This document shows, piece by piece, positions 35,287-45,299 of a stretch of 64,000 bases of DNA. Origin of the DNA: an uncultured Opitutia bacterium. Its GTDB lineage: Bacteria > Verrucomicrobiota > Verrucomicrobiia > Opitutales > Opitutaceae. Under the pieces are notes generated by a model that saw only the letters and a program-made list of their open reading frames with translations, was not told the DNA's origin and ran no database searches. The translations under genes were made by a program, and so were the position numbers. Each line of letters starts with the position of its first letter. Position 1 is the first letter of the stretch. Where the stretch lies: assembly GCA_903834135.1 (NCBI GenBank), contig CAILHZ010000013.1, positions 20,882 through 84,881 on the forward strand, in the 5' to 3' direction.

Positions 35287-35933
35287 TTGATTCCAAGCTC
35301 CGTTTTGACCTGCGCAGGCACGTCATTGATTGTTCCGAGCTGAGCACGTTGTAATGATCTTACGTAAGCGATGATTGCCCAACGATCTTTAGGTTCGATC
35401 TTATCAGCATATCCACCCATCTGATAAGCTGGCCCTTTGCCATTAGTAATGACATCGAAAATATCTCCTTCTGGAAGATTACGAATACGGTCATCATGAT
35501 AGCTTGGTGTAGCACCCATTCCGTAACGTTTAGTAATACCATTGCCATCGCCAACATTACCGTGACAAGGCGAGCAATAAATTGTGTATCGCTCACGACC
35601 ACGTTGTACAAAAGCGAGATCTACCTTAAGTGAGGCAGGATACCCACGTACCCAAGATCCATCTGCAGCTTTACCTAGGTAAAGTACTGAATCGTCACCT
35701 CTAAAAGGTTGGCTGTAAGCCACAACCCCTGAAGGAGGTAAACGATCTGAGCGACCATCCGAGAAAAATGAGAATCCTCCTTGAGTACGCACTTTCGATG
35801 TAAATTTCATACCTGGGAAAAGGGTATCAGGAAATACATCGATAGGAGATTTCGTGAAATACCCTCCTCTTAATCCGAGTACGGAAAGAGTAAGTACGAC
35901 TAAAAAGGTGGTGATGAGATATACGTTACGCAT
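35283..35933 (-). CDS. actE: Alternative complex III monoheme cytochrome c subunit ActE
   Basis: A 216-residue exported or lipid-anchored cytochrome with one heme site, CSPCH (120-124), in RGRERYTIYCSPCHGNVGDG. A candidate Met ligand is in RYGMGATPSYHDDR. The N-terminal hydrophobic segment (4-22) is the signal or anchor, without a clear lipobox. In the complex it accepts electrons from ActB and ActA hemes and passes them on. It starts 5 nt after actD and overlaps actF by 4 nt. Confidence 0.9.
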   Translation of the reverse strand: MRNVYLITTFLVVLTLSVLGLRGGYFTKSPIDVFPDTLFPGMKFTSKVRTQGGFSFFSDGRSDRLPPSGVVAYSQPFRGDDSVLYLGKAADGSWVRGYPASLKVDLAFVQRGRERYTIYCSPCHGNVGDGNGITKRYGMGATPSYHDDRIRNLPEGDIFDVITNGKGPAYQMGGYADKIEPKDRWAIIAYVRSLQRAQLGTINDVPAQVKTELGIK

Positions 35934-35938
35934 GGGGC

Positions 35939-36472
35939 TCAGGCTTCGAGTTCTGCGATTTCTAATCCGCCTGCCTCTGCTAGGAGTGCACGGGTATTAT
36001 CTGCGTTGAAACGCGGATCGCTGGTTTCAATGACGATGAAAAATGAATCGTCAGTAGCTCTATGTATCTTGTCGTATTTTAAAACTGGATGATAAAGCTG
36101 AGTGAGTCCGTTTAGAAAAAACATTCCGCCAATTGTAGCAAAAGCTGTGAATAGAATTGTTAATTCATAGGACACAGGAAATGCAAACAAAGGACTAAAT
36201 AAAGGCTTACCACCTACGATTATTTTATAATCATAGGCATTCATCCACCAAATCATGGACATACCTGTGCAAAAGCCAGTAATGCCACCAGTCAATGAGA
36301 AACGAGGAACGATAGATCGTTTAACTCCCATTGCTGTATCAAGTCCGTGGATAGGCATTGGTGTTAAGCAGTCCCAATTTTTGTAGCCCGCATCGCGAAC
36401 TTTCTCAGCCGCGTGGTATAAATCACCAGGCGTATTGAAACGAGCAATTAGACCGTAGGGATGTTCAGCCAT
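35939..36472 (-). CDS. actD: Alternative complex III subunit ActD (DUF3341)
   Basis: A 177-residue protein with a cytoplasmic alpha/beta N-terminal domain (YGLIARFNTPGDLYHAAEKV), two central transmembrane helices (about 65-80 and 100-125) and a C-terminal cytoplasmic tail (DDSFFIVIETSDPRF). This is the DUF3341 layout of ActD, a structural subunit. I chose the ATG at 36472, 2 nt past the actC stop; a TTG at 36478 overlapping that stop is possible. Confidence 0.9.
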   Translation of the reverse strand: MAEHPYGLIARFNTPGDLYHAAEKVRDAGYKNWDCLTPMPIHGLDTAMGVKRSIVPRFSLTGGITGFCTGMSMIWWMNAYDYKIIVGGKPLFSPLFAFPVSYELTILFTAFATIGGMFFLNGLTQLYHPVLKYDKIHRATDDSFFIVIETSDPRFNADNTRALLAEAGGLEIAELEA

Positions 36473-36474
36473 GG

Positions 36475-37905
36475 TCAAGCGTGTGGGTTTTTATGGCCGT
36501 TAAAAGCATCGGCCTGAGGAGTTACTCCCTTAATTTCTGCCATAGCCATCAGCGGGAGGAAGCGGATGAACAAGAGGAACAATACGGAGAAGACACCGAA
36601 CGTTCCAAAAAAAGTAAAAATATCGATAACGGTTGGAGATAAGTAACCCCAACTAGAAGGCAGGAAGTCACGCGTAAGCGACGTACAAATAATAACGAAG
36701 CGCTCAAACCACATACCTAAGTTTACAAAGAGAGATAGAACCCAGACAAATGTCGTATTATTGCGTACAGCCTTAAACCAGAAGAACTGCGGCGTTATCA
36801 CGTTACAGCTAATCATGATCCAATAAGCCCAAGCATACGGACCGAATGCACGGTTAATAAAGGTAAAGCCTTCGTACGGATTACCACTATACCAAGCGAT
36901 AAAGAATTCCATTGCATAAGCATAACCTACCATGGTTCCTGTCGCTAAGGTAATCTTACACATACAGTCGATGTGATACTGTGTGATAAGATCTTCTAAC
37001 TTATAGATCGCACGTAGTGGTAGCATCAATGTAAGCACCATTCCGAATCCAGAGAAGATAGCACCGGCAACGAAGTAAGGAGGGAAGATTGTCGTATGCC
37101 AACCAGGTATTAGTGATACAGCGAAGTCGAATGAAACGATAGTATGCACCGATAATACAAGAGGAGTAGCGATACCTGCTAAGATAAGGTAAGCCATTTC
37201 ATAGTTGCTCCAAGCACGAGCTGAACTGCGCCAACCTAATGCGAAAAAGCCATAAATCTTTGCGCGTGTTTCACGTCCCGCTAAAGCAAAGCGGTCACGT
37301 AATGTAGCTAAATCAGGCAAGAGGCCAACATACCAGAATAGAACAGAAACTGTTCCGTAGGTTGATACTGCGAATACGTCCCATTCTAGTGGCGAACGGA
37401 ATTGTGGCCAAATATTATTGTAATTCGGTATCGGGAAAAGAAACCACGCATACCAAACACGGCCTACGTGAAATACAGGGAAAATACCCGCACATACTAC
37501 AGCAAAAATGGTCATTGCTTCTGCAGCACGGTTAATCGATGTACGCCACTTTTGACGTAGTAAGCACAAGATTGCAGAAATAAGAGTACCAGCATGGCCG
37601 ATACCGATCCAGAAAACGAAGTTAACAATAGGCCAACTCCAATTTACTGGGCTTCTATGACCCCATACACCAACGCCAGTTGCTACTACATATGTAATAC
37701 CAGCAACCGTGAAGCATGCCATGAAGCAAGCTACTGCGAAACACCACCACCACCAAGAAGGAGTTTTACCTTCTACGATACCGCAGATTTTATCCGTGAT
37801 CCATGCAAAGTCACGGTCGTTGTCGACCATCTTTGCACGAGGAAGTGAGGTTGCCTTAACCTCATTCAAAATCGCCGGAGCAGAATGTTCAGATGCGTGT
37901 GACAT
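36475..37905 (-). CDS. actC: Alternative complex III quinol-binding membrane subunit ActC (NrfD-like)
   Basis: A 476-residue protein with about ten membrane helices of the NrfD/PsrC family. It holds the quinol oxidation site of the complex and passes electrons to the Fe-S subunit ActB. Typical segments are [24 protein letters not shown] (see about residues 86-109), [16 protein letters not shown] and [18 protein letters not shown]. Start and actB stop overlap by one base. Confidence 0.92.
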   Translation of the reverse strand: MSHASEHSAPAILNEVKATSLPRAKMVDNDRDFAWITDKICGIVEGKTPSWWWWCFAVACFMACFTVAGITYVVATGVGVWGHRSPVNWSWPIVNFVFWIGIGHAGTLISAILCLLRQKWRTSINRAAEAMTIFAVVCAGIFPVFHVGRVWYAWFLFPIPNYNNIWPQFRSPLEWDVFAVSTYGTVSVLFWYVGLLPDLATLRDRFALAGRETRAKIYGFFALGWRSSARAWSNYEMAYLILAGIATPLVLSVHTIVSFDFAVSLIPGWHTTIFPPYFVAGAIFSGFGMVLTLMLPLRAIYKLEDLITQYHIDCMCKITLATGTMVGYAYAMEFFIAWYSGNPYEGFTFINRAFGPYAWAYWIMISCNVITPQFFWFKAVRNNTTFVWVLSLFVNLGMWFERFVIICTSLTRDFLPSSWGYLSPTVIDIFTFFGTFGVFSVLFLLFIRFLPLMAMAEIKGVTPQADAFNGHKNPHA

Positions 37906-40900
37906 TAGCTCTTACCTTCCTTTTTTTCTGATACAGCTGCAGATTTTTCAGCAGCACCTGTGCCCGCGTTATTCTTGCTATCGTGTTCGACACGGCTAAG
38001 CGGGAGTGATTTGTAATCAGGCATACGTGGATTTGGATTACGTAAACGTGCGAGATAAGTCGTACGAGGACGTGTGTTCAAGTAACCGAGTAGTGAGTAA
38101 TCTTGTTCACGAGATTTCGCAATTGAGACAGCACTCTTTGGATCTAGAAGATTTCCGAATACGATGGATTCAGTTGGGCAAACCTGTTGGCAAGCCGTTT
38201 TGATCGTTCCATCTGGAACTGAAACATCTCCCGGACGACCTTCGCGTGTTGCTTGGACCTTCCATTGGATTTTTCCGTTTTCAATACGTTGTACACAGTA
38301 CGTACATTTTTCCATTACGCCGCGCATGCGCAGTGTAACTTCTGGATTCTTAGCCATCTGAACAAGCTCCGGCATTCCGTGCTCGCCTAATGGTCCCATG
38401 TAAAGACTGTCTAATTTTTTATCATTCCAGTCGAAATAATTGAAACGACGTACTTTATACGGACAATTATTCGCACAGTAACGAGTACCAACACAGCGAT
38501 TGTACGCCATGACATTTAGACCTTCATCGTCGTGAACAGTAGCATTTACAGGGCAAACCATTTCGCATGGAGCGAGTTCGCACTGCATACAACCAATAGG
38601 TTGTAACGAAACCTGAGGATCTTCTGGAATTTCACGATTGCCTTCACCACCGAATGGACCGCCGTCTAATTTACCATCAGAGTAGTAACGGTCTAAACGA
38701 ATCCAGTGCATCGAACGACCACGGATTGTTTGATCACGACCAACGATTGGAATATTATTCTCAGACTGACATGCAACAACACAGGCGTTACAGCCTACGC
38801 AGGTGTTCAAGTCGATACTCATACCCCATTGATGCACACCATCAAAGCTTGGAGTTTTATAAAGAGAATTTCCGCGAGGGATTTCTGAATTGCGCTGAGC
38901 AAGCGTCATCTTTTCTCCTTCAGGACCAATGTCTGAAGGTGATTCAGATTCCATACCTACTTCTTTTACGAAAGCTGGGTTCTCGTGATATTCTTCAAGA
39001 TTAGCTTCACGAACTAAGTCACGGCCTTCCATTGACCAATGATTTTGTACATTTGCTAATACGTGACGCTCACCAGTGAGTACGAGTGTTGCTCCTGAAG
39101 CAAACGACATCGCCTTGGAAGAGCGCAGTGGATAAGCATTAAAACCAATGTTATCTCCTACTCTGCCAACTACTGTGCGGCCGTGGCCGACAGGAATAAT
39201 CAGGGTGTAGTTAGAAAGTCCTGGTTGAATATGCAGAGGACCACGAATCTTACGCCCATCGAGCGTAATTTCTGCGATCTCTGCCATCTGCTTACCTTTT
39301 TCAAATACTTCTGTTTCGTCGCGAGCGACTTGGATAAGTGATCCCTTGGAAGTGATTCCTAATTCTTTAGCTAAACGTGGGCTTACCCAAATAGCATTAT
39401 CCCAAGCTATTTTAGTGATAGGATCAGGACATTCTTGTAGCCAACCATTATTAGCAAAACGGCCGTCGTCGACCTTGCTATCATTGGTAAAACGAACTTC
39501 TAAATTATCTTTGGATAAAGCGAGATGCTTAGGTGCATGCTTAACGAGATTCCCTAATGCTTGTCCGTTATATTCAACAGGAACTTTAGGATATGAGGAG
39601 TCTGCAAGAAGTCCGTCGTGTAAGAAACGATCAAATGCTGTGGACGTTCCATCAGTTAATTTACCAATTGTTGCCTGCACTAATAAATTAGGTTCAGTTT
39701 GGCTTTCACCTAAAATGCGAGCAAGGACTTCAATTTCAGTTAGTCCACCAAACAGTGGATTAATCATTGGCTGAATAGCAGCAATCGTTCCGTCGATCGT
39801 GCGTGCATCACCCCATGACTCTAAATAGTGAGCTTCTGAAATGTTAACTGAAGCTAATGCTGAAGATTCATCTAAGCGGTAGCCTAAACGAATTACTTCG
39901 CCTACGGATTTTTGAGCAGCTGCCCAATCTAAATCTGCAGGTGCATTGTAAACAGGATTACCACCTAAGATAACAAGTGTCTTAACAGATCCTGCAGAAA
40001 TTGCTTTGGTAACATCACCAAGAGGTGCAGCTTTGAATTCTGGAACTTCAAGGAAATCAACCGTTGAACCAATGTTACCTAATGCTGCATTAATTGCGTA
40101 AGTGATCGCGTGTACAGCTGCTGGTAAGTGAGCACCTGCAATAACAAGACCGTGTGCTTTATTGTTTGAAAGATCTGCTGCACATTCGTCAATCCAACCT
40201 GCTTTTACATCAAGACCCTGTGCTAATTTTTCAAAGGAGGAGTCTCCTGTAACTTTAGCTGCTAAGGCTGCTGTGAAAGCAAGCATGTGAGAGCTTGCTA
40301 AACGTAAGCGGTGATCTGCCATGCTGCCAGCGAGAGTGAAACCACTCTCTGCAACATATAGACGATTCATGTCATCGTCCTTAGTTTTTACACGACGACC
40401 TTTAGCAAACTCACGGGCGTAGAAAACGCTGCCAGCTTCAGATTGAAAGAAGTCTGAATCGATGGAAACGATACGCTTTGCTTTTCCAAGTTGGTAAACA
40501 GGTTTTACGCTTTTACCAAATACAGTTAAAGCTGCTTCTAGCGGAGCTTCGTCTGAAATCGGTTCGTATTCAGACCAAATTGCCTTAGGGAATTTAGCCT
40601 GTAAATCACGTACTAAACGAGCACGTGTAGGAGAGGATGATTCAGAGGCTACAAAGGCAAGGCCTTCACCTTGGTTACCTGAGTACTTCGCATTTACCGA
40701 AGTAAGAATTTGATTTACTGCAGCTGTATCTACTTTAGAGCCATTTTGATAATGAGCTGTAGCGCGATCTGGATCGTAAAGATCAAGAATTGAAGCCTGA
40801 GCAACCAGCGAGGTAGCACCACCATAAGGAGCAAAACCAGGATTGCCTTCAATCTTAGTTGGACGGCCTTGATGAGTTTCTGCTAAAACAGGGAGTGCAG

Positions 40901-41222
40901 ATTTACGCAGCGGCATGGCCGTTGCATAATAAATTGGTAAACCTTGGATGTAGCCTTCAACAGATTTACCAAAAGGTAAAATACGTGTCTCTGGTCGGCG
41001 GCACCCTGCCATACCCACGCCACCTAGGGCAAAGGAGGCAGCCATAATTTTTAAGAAATTACGGCGGTCTACTCCATCTATTGATGAAGCACCCTCAGGA
41101 AATTCACGCTCAAGTTGAGCTTGGAAGCCAGGCGAGCCCTTGAGCTCGTCTAAACTACGCCAATAATTTGGGCCACTCAACGCTCTAGCGGAAGGGGCGG
41201 GATGTACGATTTTGCGTTTCAT
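37905..41222 (-). CDS. actB: Alternative complex III iron-sulfur/molybdopterin-like subunit ActB
   Basis: A 1105-residue subunit that fuses a molybdopterin oxidoreductase-like region (about residues 80-760) to an Fe-S domain (about 790-1020). In ACIII the first region carries no molybdenum cofactor and is structural. Cluster motifs are [12 protein letters not shown] (near 806), [14 protein letters not shown] (near 877), [14 protein letters not shown] (near 910), CTYCVQRI (near 971) and CQQVCPTES (near 1010). This fits three [4Fe-4S] and one [3Fe-4S]. A Tat-type motif (DRRNFLKIM, 52-60) precedes a hydrophobic stretch, so the protein is exported. It overlaps actA by 4 nt and actC by 1 nt. Confidence 0.95.
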   Translation of the reverse strand: MKRKIVHPAPSARALSGPNYWRSLDELKGSPGFQAQLEREFPEGASSIDGVDRRNFLKIMAASFALGGVGMAGCRRPETRILPFGKSVEGYIQGLPIYYATAMPLRKSALPVLAETHQGRPTKIEGNPGFAPYGGATSLVAQASILDLYDPDRATAHYQNGSKVDTAAVNQILTSVNAKYSGNQGEGLAFVASESSSPTRARLVRDLQAKFPKAIWSEYEPISDEAPLEAALTVFGKSVKPVYQLGKAKRIVSIDSDFFQSEAGSVFYAREFAKGRRVKTKDDDMNRLYVAESGFTLAGSMADHRLRLASSHMLAFTAALAAKVTGDSSFEKLAQGLDVKAGWIDECAADLSNNKAHGLVIAGAHLPAAVHAITYAINAALGNIGSTVDFLEVPEFKAAPLGDVTKAISAGSVKTLVILGGNPVYNAPADLDWAAAQKSVGEVIRLGYRLDESSALASVNISEAHYLESWGDARTIDGTIAAIQPMINPLFGGLTEIEVLARILGESQTEPNLLVQATIGKLTDGTSTAFDRFLHDGLLADSSYPKVPVEYNGQALGNLVKHAPKHLALSKDNLEVRFTNDSKVDDGRFANNGWLQECPDPITKIAWDNAIWVSPRLAKELGITSKGSLIQVARDETEVFEKGKQMAEIAEITLDGRKIRGPLHIQPGLSNYTLIIPVGHGRTVVGRVGDNIGFNAYPLRSSKAMSFASGATLVLTGERHVLANVQNHWSMEGRDLVREANLEEYHENPAFVKEVGMESESPSDIGPEGEKMTLAQRNSEIPRGNSLYKTPSFDGVHQWGMSIDLNTCVGCNACVVACQSENNIPIVGRDQTIRGRSMHWIRLDRYYSDGKLDGGPFGGEGNREIPEDPQVSLQPIGCMQCELAPCEMVCPVNATVHDDEGLNVMAYNRCVGTRYCANNCPYKVRRFNYFDWNDKKLDSLYMGPLGEHGMPELVQMAKNPEVTLRMRGVMEKCTYCVQRIENGKIQWKVQATREGRPGDVSVPDGTIKTACQQVCPTESIVFGNLLDPKSAVSIAKSREQDYSLLGYLNTRPRTTYLARLRNPNPRMPDYKSLPLSRVEHDSKNNAGTGAAEKSAAVSEKKEGKS

Positions 41223-41872
41223 CTGTGACAGCCTGAGCAGCTCTGAGGAGGATTTACTTTCCAGTCGTGGACAAACTTAGCACCCATCGTGAGCTGTTCT
41301 GCTTCGCTAGAAGCTTTCCAGTCAAGATTTGTGACTTGATCTCTAGGGCGAATGTGGGCCGCAGGATTACGGTGACACTCTAAACAGAATCCCATTGTAA
41401 GGGACTTTGCTTCGCCTACCACTTCCATCTGGTTGATTTGGCCGTGACATTCTACGCAGCTTACGCCGCGTGCAATGTGTACGGAGTGATTGAAATAAAC
41501 AAAGTCAGGAACACGGTGGATTTGCACCCACGGTACAGGTTGATTGGTTTCGTAGCTCTTGCGGACCACTGCCAACAGAGGACTGTTTGGTTTAATGATC
41601 TTATGGCAATTCATGCAGGTCTGCGCGGTAGGCAGATTTGCAAAACCAGACTTTTCTACATTGCTATGGCAGTAGCGGCAATCGATGCCTAATTCGCCCG
41701 CGTGCTTAGCGTGGCTGTATGGGACGGGCTGAACTGGAGCGTAGCCGACCCGAGTATACTTCGGGGTCATGTAATAGGTAACGCCAGCAGTCGCTAAACC
41801 CGAAATAACAAACAGATATATTATAATCTGCAGCGGGAGCTTATTGACTGATTTCGGGAAGTGCTTCGACAT
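41219..41872 (-). CDS. actA: Alternative complex III pentaheme cytochrome c subunit ActA
   Basis: A 217-residue cytochrome with an N-terminal membrane helix (about 14-35) and five CxxCH heme sites: CRYCH (65-69), CMNCH (86-90), CVECH (139-143), CLECH (163-167) and CSGCH (212-216). Additional His residues (HAKHAGE, FNHSVHIARG) would be distal ligands for bis-His hemes. This is the ActA pattern. It is the first gene of the operon; the promoter must lie in the 299 nt gap upstream. Confidence 0.95.
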   Translation of the reverse strand: MSKHFPKSVNKLPLQIIIYLFVISGLATAGVTYYMTPKYTRVGYAPVQPVPYSHAKHAGELGIDCRYCHSNVEKSGFANLPTAQTCMNCHKIIKPNSPLLAVVRKSYETNQPVPWVQIHRVPDFVYFNHSVHIARGVSCVECHGQINQMEVVGEAKSLTMGFCLECHRNPAAHIRPRDQVTNLDWKASSEAEQLTMGAKFVHDWKVNPPQSCSGCHR

Positions 41873-42171
41873 GTTACAGGATTCGAGTGTGTCGCTGTTT
41901 CAGTGAGTAATGGTTGTGTTAAACAGCCAAACTAAAATACATACCACGCAATGTGGTCAAAGTTTGGCATGTATTGATTGGATGTTGGAGCACGGCTTGA
42001 GAAAAGAGTGACAATTCAGGTCCAAAACAATGGATCAACGTGTGTGTTGTAAATCAAATTTTGGATAAGAAGTACAAATGGCATGATCATAAGCGCAAAC
42101 AACGCATGAAATAGATATTCTAATACTCTATTAGATAAACTTAAGTCCCTGCTAAATGATTCAAAAAATGG
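41873..42171 (-). promoter_or_regulatory. Leader/promoter region of the act operon
   Basis: A 299 nt gap between actA and the ABC transporter ATPase gene, both on the minus strand. It should hold the act operon promoter and the end of the ABC operon. The best -35 candidate on the minus strand is TTGACC (41955-41960), with TATTTT (41934-41939) at a short 15 nt spacing, about 62 nt before the actA start. I see no intrinsic terminator for the ABC operon and no ORF longer than about 35 codons. Confidence 0.35.
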
Positions 42172-42864
42172 TCACTCTACAAAGAGTCCATCCCGCATAG
42201 GACGCCGGACGTCACAACGAGCAGCGATTTCAGGGTTATGGGTTACAAGAACGACTGCCTGGCCATTTTCCTTAGCTAGGCGCGTAAGCAGATCAAAAAC
42301 GATGCCAGAATTAGTTACATCCAGGTTACCTGTAGGCTCATCCGCCAGAATAATAGACGGTTGGTTAGCTAGTGCCCGAGCAACTGCAACACGCTGTTGT
42401 TCGCCACCTGAAAGCTGAGTTCCTAAACGATGTGTTTTTTGCCCAAGTCCAACAGATTCAAGTAGTTGCGTAGCTCTAGCTACCATCTGCGTCTGAGACA
42501 ATCTACCTAATTTACGCATAGGCATCATAACATTTTCCAAGGCTGTAAATTCGAGCATCAAAAAGTGAAACTGAAAGACAAAGCCAATATGCTCTCCCCG
42601 TGCTAAGGTACGGGAACTATCCTCGTCATTAGACATTAACTTACCATCAATAGAAATTTCTCCCTGATCTGGCTTATCTAATAGACCTAAAAGATAAAGT
42701 AGTGTCGATTTGCCACACCCAGAAGGCCCTACAATTGCGTAAACTTGGCCGCGGCGAGCTTCAAAGGATACACCCTTTAAAACATGCACCCTGCCCTCAT
42801 CTTGACCTAAGTAGCGATGAAGCCCCTTGCAGCTTAAAACAACTTCTCCGAGTTGGGTACTCAT
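42172..42864 (-). CDS. ABC transporter ATP-binding protein (LolD/MacB-type)
   Basis: ATPase of a mechanotransmission-type ABC system. The 230-residue protein has Walker A GPSGCGKST (46-54), the Q-loop FVFQFHFLMLEFTALENV, signature LSGGEQQRVAVARAL and Walker B IILADEPTGNLD. This matches the LolD/MacB/FtsE class. Its ATG overlaps the stop of the FtsX-type permease gene (ATGA). With the upstream HlyD and TolC genes it forms a complete MacAB-TolC-like exporter with ATPase and permease on separate chains. Substrate unknown. Confidence 0.92.
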   Translation of the reverse strand: MSTQLGEVVLSCKGLHRYLGQDEGRVHVLKGVSFEARRGQVYAIVGPSGCGKSTLLYLLGLLDKPDQGEISIDGKLMSNDEDSSRTLARGEHIGFVFQFHFLMLEFTALENVMMPMRKLGRLSQTQMVARATQLLESVGLGQKTHRLGTQLSGGEQQRVAVARALANQPSIILADEPTGNLDVTNSGIVFDLLTRLAKENGQAVVLVTHNPEIAARCDVRRPMRDGLFVE

Positions 42865-44105
42865 TGAGCTGTCCCCCGGATAATATCACCAGGCTCTAAG
42901 CGCGCGGCCCTACGAGAAGGAACCAAACTTGCAATCATCACCATGACGACTGAAATAAGCACAGCCTCAATGTAATAGCTTACAGACCAGGATACGATAA
43001 ACGTGTTTGTTTTAAACAGTGTGCTAATCTGAAGCGGCACGCGTGATACCGCAAAGGTGCCTAGTGCACCTAAAATACAGCCACCTAGTGAACCTAGCGC
43101 TAAAACAATTACAGCCTGCCATAAAAAGATCCGTGAAATATCTTCACGTGTATATCCCATAGATCTAAGAATCGCGATGTCTTTAGTCTTCTCCAGTACA
43201 ATCATTGCAAGCGTGTTAAACATAGCTAGAGCTGCAATGAGCGTAAATACCGTGACAGTAATTGCAGTTGAAATTGCCAGCGCTCTAAAAACGCCCAGCC
43301 ACTCTTTTTGTCTATCCTGCCAGCCTCTAACGCGGTGATCTAAAACTCCCTCCATCCACATAGCGTCGGATTGAGCACGAGTTACATCCACCAAACTTAA
43401 TTGCAAATAAGAGGCTCCTGTAGGTTTCTTCAATAAAGAGCGTGCTTGTTCCATTTTAAGAAACAGGCGCACCTTATCGATATCCTCGATGCCTGTTTCA
43501 TAGATTGCACTTAGTCTATAGGTTCTACTCTGACCAGATACATCTAATTGAAACGCATCTCCAACATCTAAATGTAAACGATCTGCCATAACGCGTCCAA
43601 GCATTGCGCCATCTGGGGCTGTGCGAAATTGGTCAAGTGTACCTTGAACAATCTGCGAGCCTAGATCTGAAACACGTAAGTGATCATCAATATTAATACC
43701 GAATATCTGCACGGTATCATCTTTAAACGAACTACGTATAGTTACGTTCGAGCCGTGTAAAATTTCAGACACTGCAGTAACGTTTGGAAACGTCATCACA
43801 GACCTCTTAAGCTGCTCGGGATAATCGATCCCCTCGATATACTTGCGGTCCTGAATCTGAATTTCGAAAGGGGAACCATATCCACCAGCACTAATACTTT
43901 GAATCGTTGCTTGGCGTTTATCTTCTACTCGAGCTGCTCCATCGGAGCCTAGAATAGTCTTAATAAAAAATTGCTCGAAACCACGCGTCGCAGATTGCGT
44001 GATCACGAATAGTCCAATCCCAAGAATAATACAGGACAGACTCATCACCATAGATCTCTTTTTTGCCGTCAAAAAGCGAAGTGCTATGCGAAAATTAGGA
44101 GACAT
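42861..44105 (-). CDS. FtsX-type ABC transporter permease (LolC/E-MacB-like)
   Basis: A 414-residue permease with one N-terminal helix (about 20-38), a large periplasmic domain (about 50-275) and three C-terminal helices containing the FtsX motif. VLEKTKDIAILRSMGYTRED and PSRRAARLEPGDIIRG are typical of LolC/LolE and MacB. Because an HlyD adaptor and a TolC protein are in the same operon, it is more likely an exporter than the Lol lipoprotein releaser. Confidence 0.9.
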   Translation of the reverse strand: MSPNFRIALRFLTAKKRSMVMSLSCIILGIGLFVITQSATRGFEQFFIKTILGSDGAARVEDKRQATIQSISAGGYGSPFEIQIQDRKYIEGIDYPEQLKRSVMTFPNVTAVSEILHGSNVTIRSSFKDDTVQIFGINIDDHLRVSDLGSQIVQGTLDQFRTAPDGAMLGRVMADRLHLDVGDAFQLDVSGQSRTYRLSAIYETGIEDIDKVRLFLKMEQARSLLKKPTGASYLQLSLVDVTRAQSDAMWMEGVLDHRVRGWQDRQKEWLGVFRALAISTAITVTVFTLIAALAMFNTLAMIVLEKTKDIAILRSMGYTREDISRIFLWQAVIVLALGSLGGCILGALGTFAVSRVPLQISTLFKTNTFIVSWSVSYYIEAVLISVVMVMIASLVPSRRAARLEPGDIIRGTAQ

Positions 44106-44129
44106 GGATTAAATCCGAAAAATTAAAAA

Positions 44130-45299
44130 TTACTTGCGCGCTTTTAGAGCATCGGAAGGCATCATTTTAATGGAAATTTTATCTCCATCATGAAATTTTT
44201 CGAGTTCATCTACTATAATCTGCTCACCTGAATCTAAGCCTTCAGTAATTTCTGCACCTGAAGCCCATATAAAGCCGCGTTTGACGTGACGCTCTTCGAT
44301 TGCGCCATTTTTAACGACCCAGACAGCATCTCCATTGTGACTAAATAGTGCACGACGTGGAACGACCGCCTTAGCCTTGTGACTATCAACTATGATACTC
44401 ATTTCGCCATTGATACCAGGAACTAACGGCTGAGAGGCATCCGTTTTAACTTCCATGTACACAATATGCCGCTGTGTTTCAGGATCTGCAGTAGGAAGTA
44501 TTTGAATTATTTTACCTGAAAATTCAAACGCACCGTAAGGGATAAAAGTAACAGTGGCTTCATCTCCAACTTTCACCTTAGCGAAATCTTGTTCACTGAT
44601 TTTACCTTCAACAATTTTATTTTTAGTAATCAGGGAAGCTACGGCTTCTGCTGGTGCAATAAGATCACCCGGATGTTTATAGACCGTTGCAACCACAGCA
44701 TCAAAGGTAGCTGTGATCGTCATTTTTTCTAAACGGTGTTTAGCGATTTTAAGGGCATTGCTATAATTTTCAATTTCATGACGACTATCGATACGTTTAA
44801 GTTCAACTTTTTGCTGTAGACTTAAGTAACTACGTTCCTGAGCTGCAAGATCAGCTGCAGGGTAAGAGCCCATTTTATTTAAGCGTCTATAGTTTTCTAA
44901 AACTACTAAAGCACTTTCTAATTCTAACTCACCGGTATGATCTTTTTCAAAGCGCTCTTTAGCTGCTTGGCTATCATTGGTATCTTTTTCAATTTCCAGT
45001 AGTAAATCTTGTGGATCTAAGCGTGCTAAAACATCCCCTGCTTTAACTTCTGCACCTGGCTTTAACTTAAAATCACTTGTAGCTAAACGACCACCCTCTG
45101 CACTTTTTAATTCCATACTATATTCAGGAATTACTGTAAGACTTCCTGGACGTGCATCCACAGCATCCGCTGATATAACTTCCTCAACATAGGCCACAGG
45201 ACGAAGATTACGTGTAACTAGGTAGGCGGCAGCACCTACAACAACTGCCACGAGTAAAAGTTTAACACCAATATTAGAACTAGGGTTTGATGCGGGCAT
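44130..45299 (-). CDS. HlyD family periplasmic adaptor of ABC exporter
   Basis: A 389-residue adaptor linking the FtsX-type permease to the TolC protein. It has an N-terminal membrane helix (about 10-25), lipoyl halves (DFKLKPGAEVKAGDVLARLD and ATFDAVVATVYKHPGDLI), an intervening helical hairpin and barrel domains (ATVTFIPYGAFEFSG). The layout matches MacA-type adaptors. Its start lies inside the 3' end of the TolC gene, a 20 nt overlap. Confidence 0.9.
   Translation of the reverse strand: MPASNPSSNIGVKLLLVAVVVGAAAYLVTRNLRPVAYVEEVISADAVDARPGSLTVIPEYSMELKSAEGGRLATSDFKLKPGAEVKAGDVLARLDPQDLLLEIEKDTNDSQAAKERFEKDHTGELELESALVVLENYRRLNKMGSYPAADLAAQERSYLSLQQKVELKRIDSRHEIENYSNALKIAKHRLEKMTITATFDAVVATVYKHPGDLIAPAEAVASLITKNKIVEGKISEQDFAKVKVGDEATVTFIPYGAFEFSGKIIQILPTADPETQRHIVYMEVKTDASQPLVPGINGEMSIIVDSHKAKAVVPRRALFSHNGDAVWVVKNGAIEERHVKRGFIWASGAEITEGLDSGEQIIVDELEKFHDGDKISIKMMPSDALKARK

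Noticed and set aside
38006..41047. Several open frames antisense to actB
   Set aside because: They lack coding character and lie wholly inside a well-supported gene; the same holds for antisense frames elsewhere, such as 15012-15395.
37905..41222. ActB as an active molybdoenzyme
   Set aside because: Gene context and Fe-S layout match ActB of alternative complex III, in which the molybdopterin-like region carries no cofactor.
41940..41990. Possible sigma-54 promoter before the act operon
   Set aside because: A TTGGCATG stretch is on the plus strand, opposite to the operon, and the required GC at the -12 element is missing.
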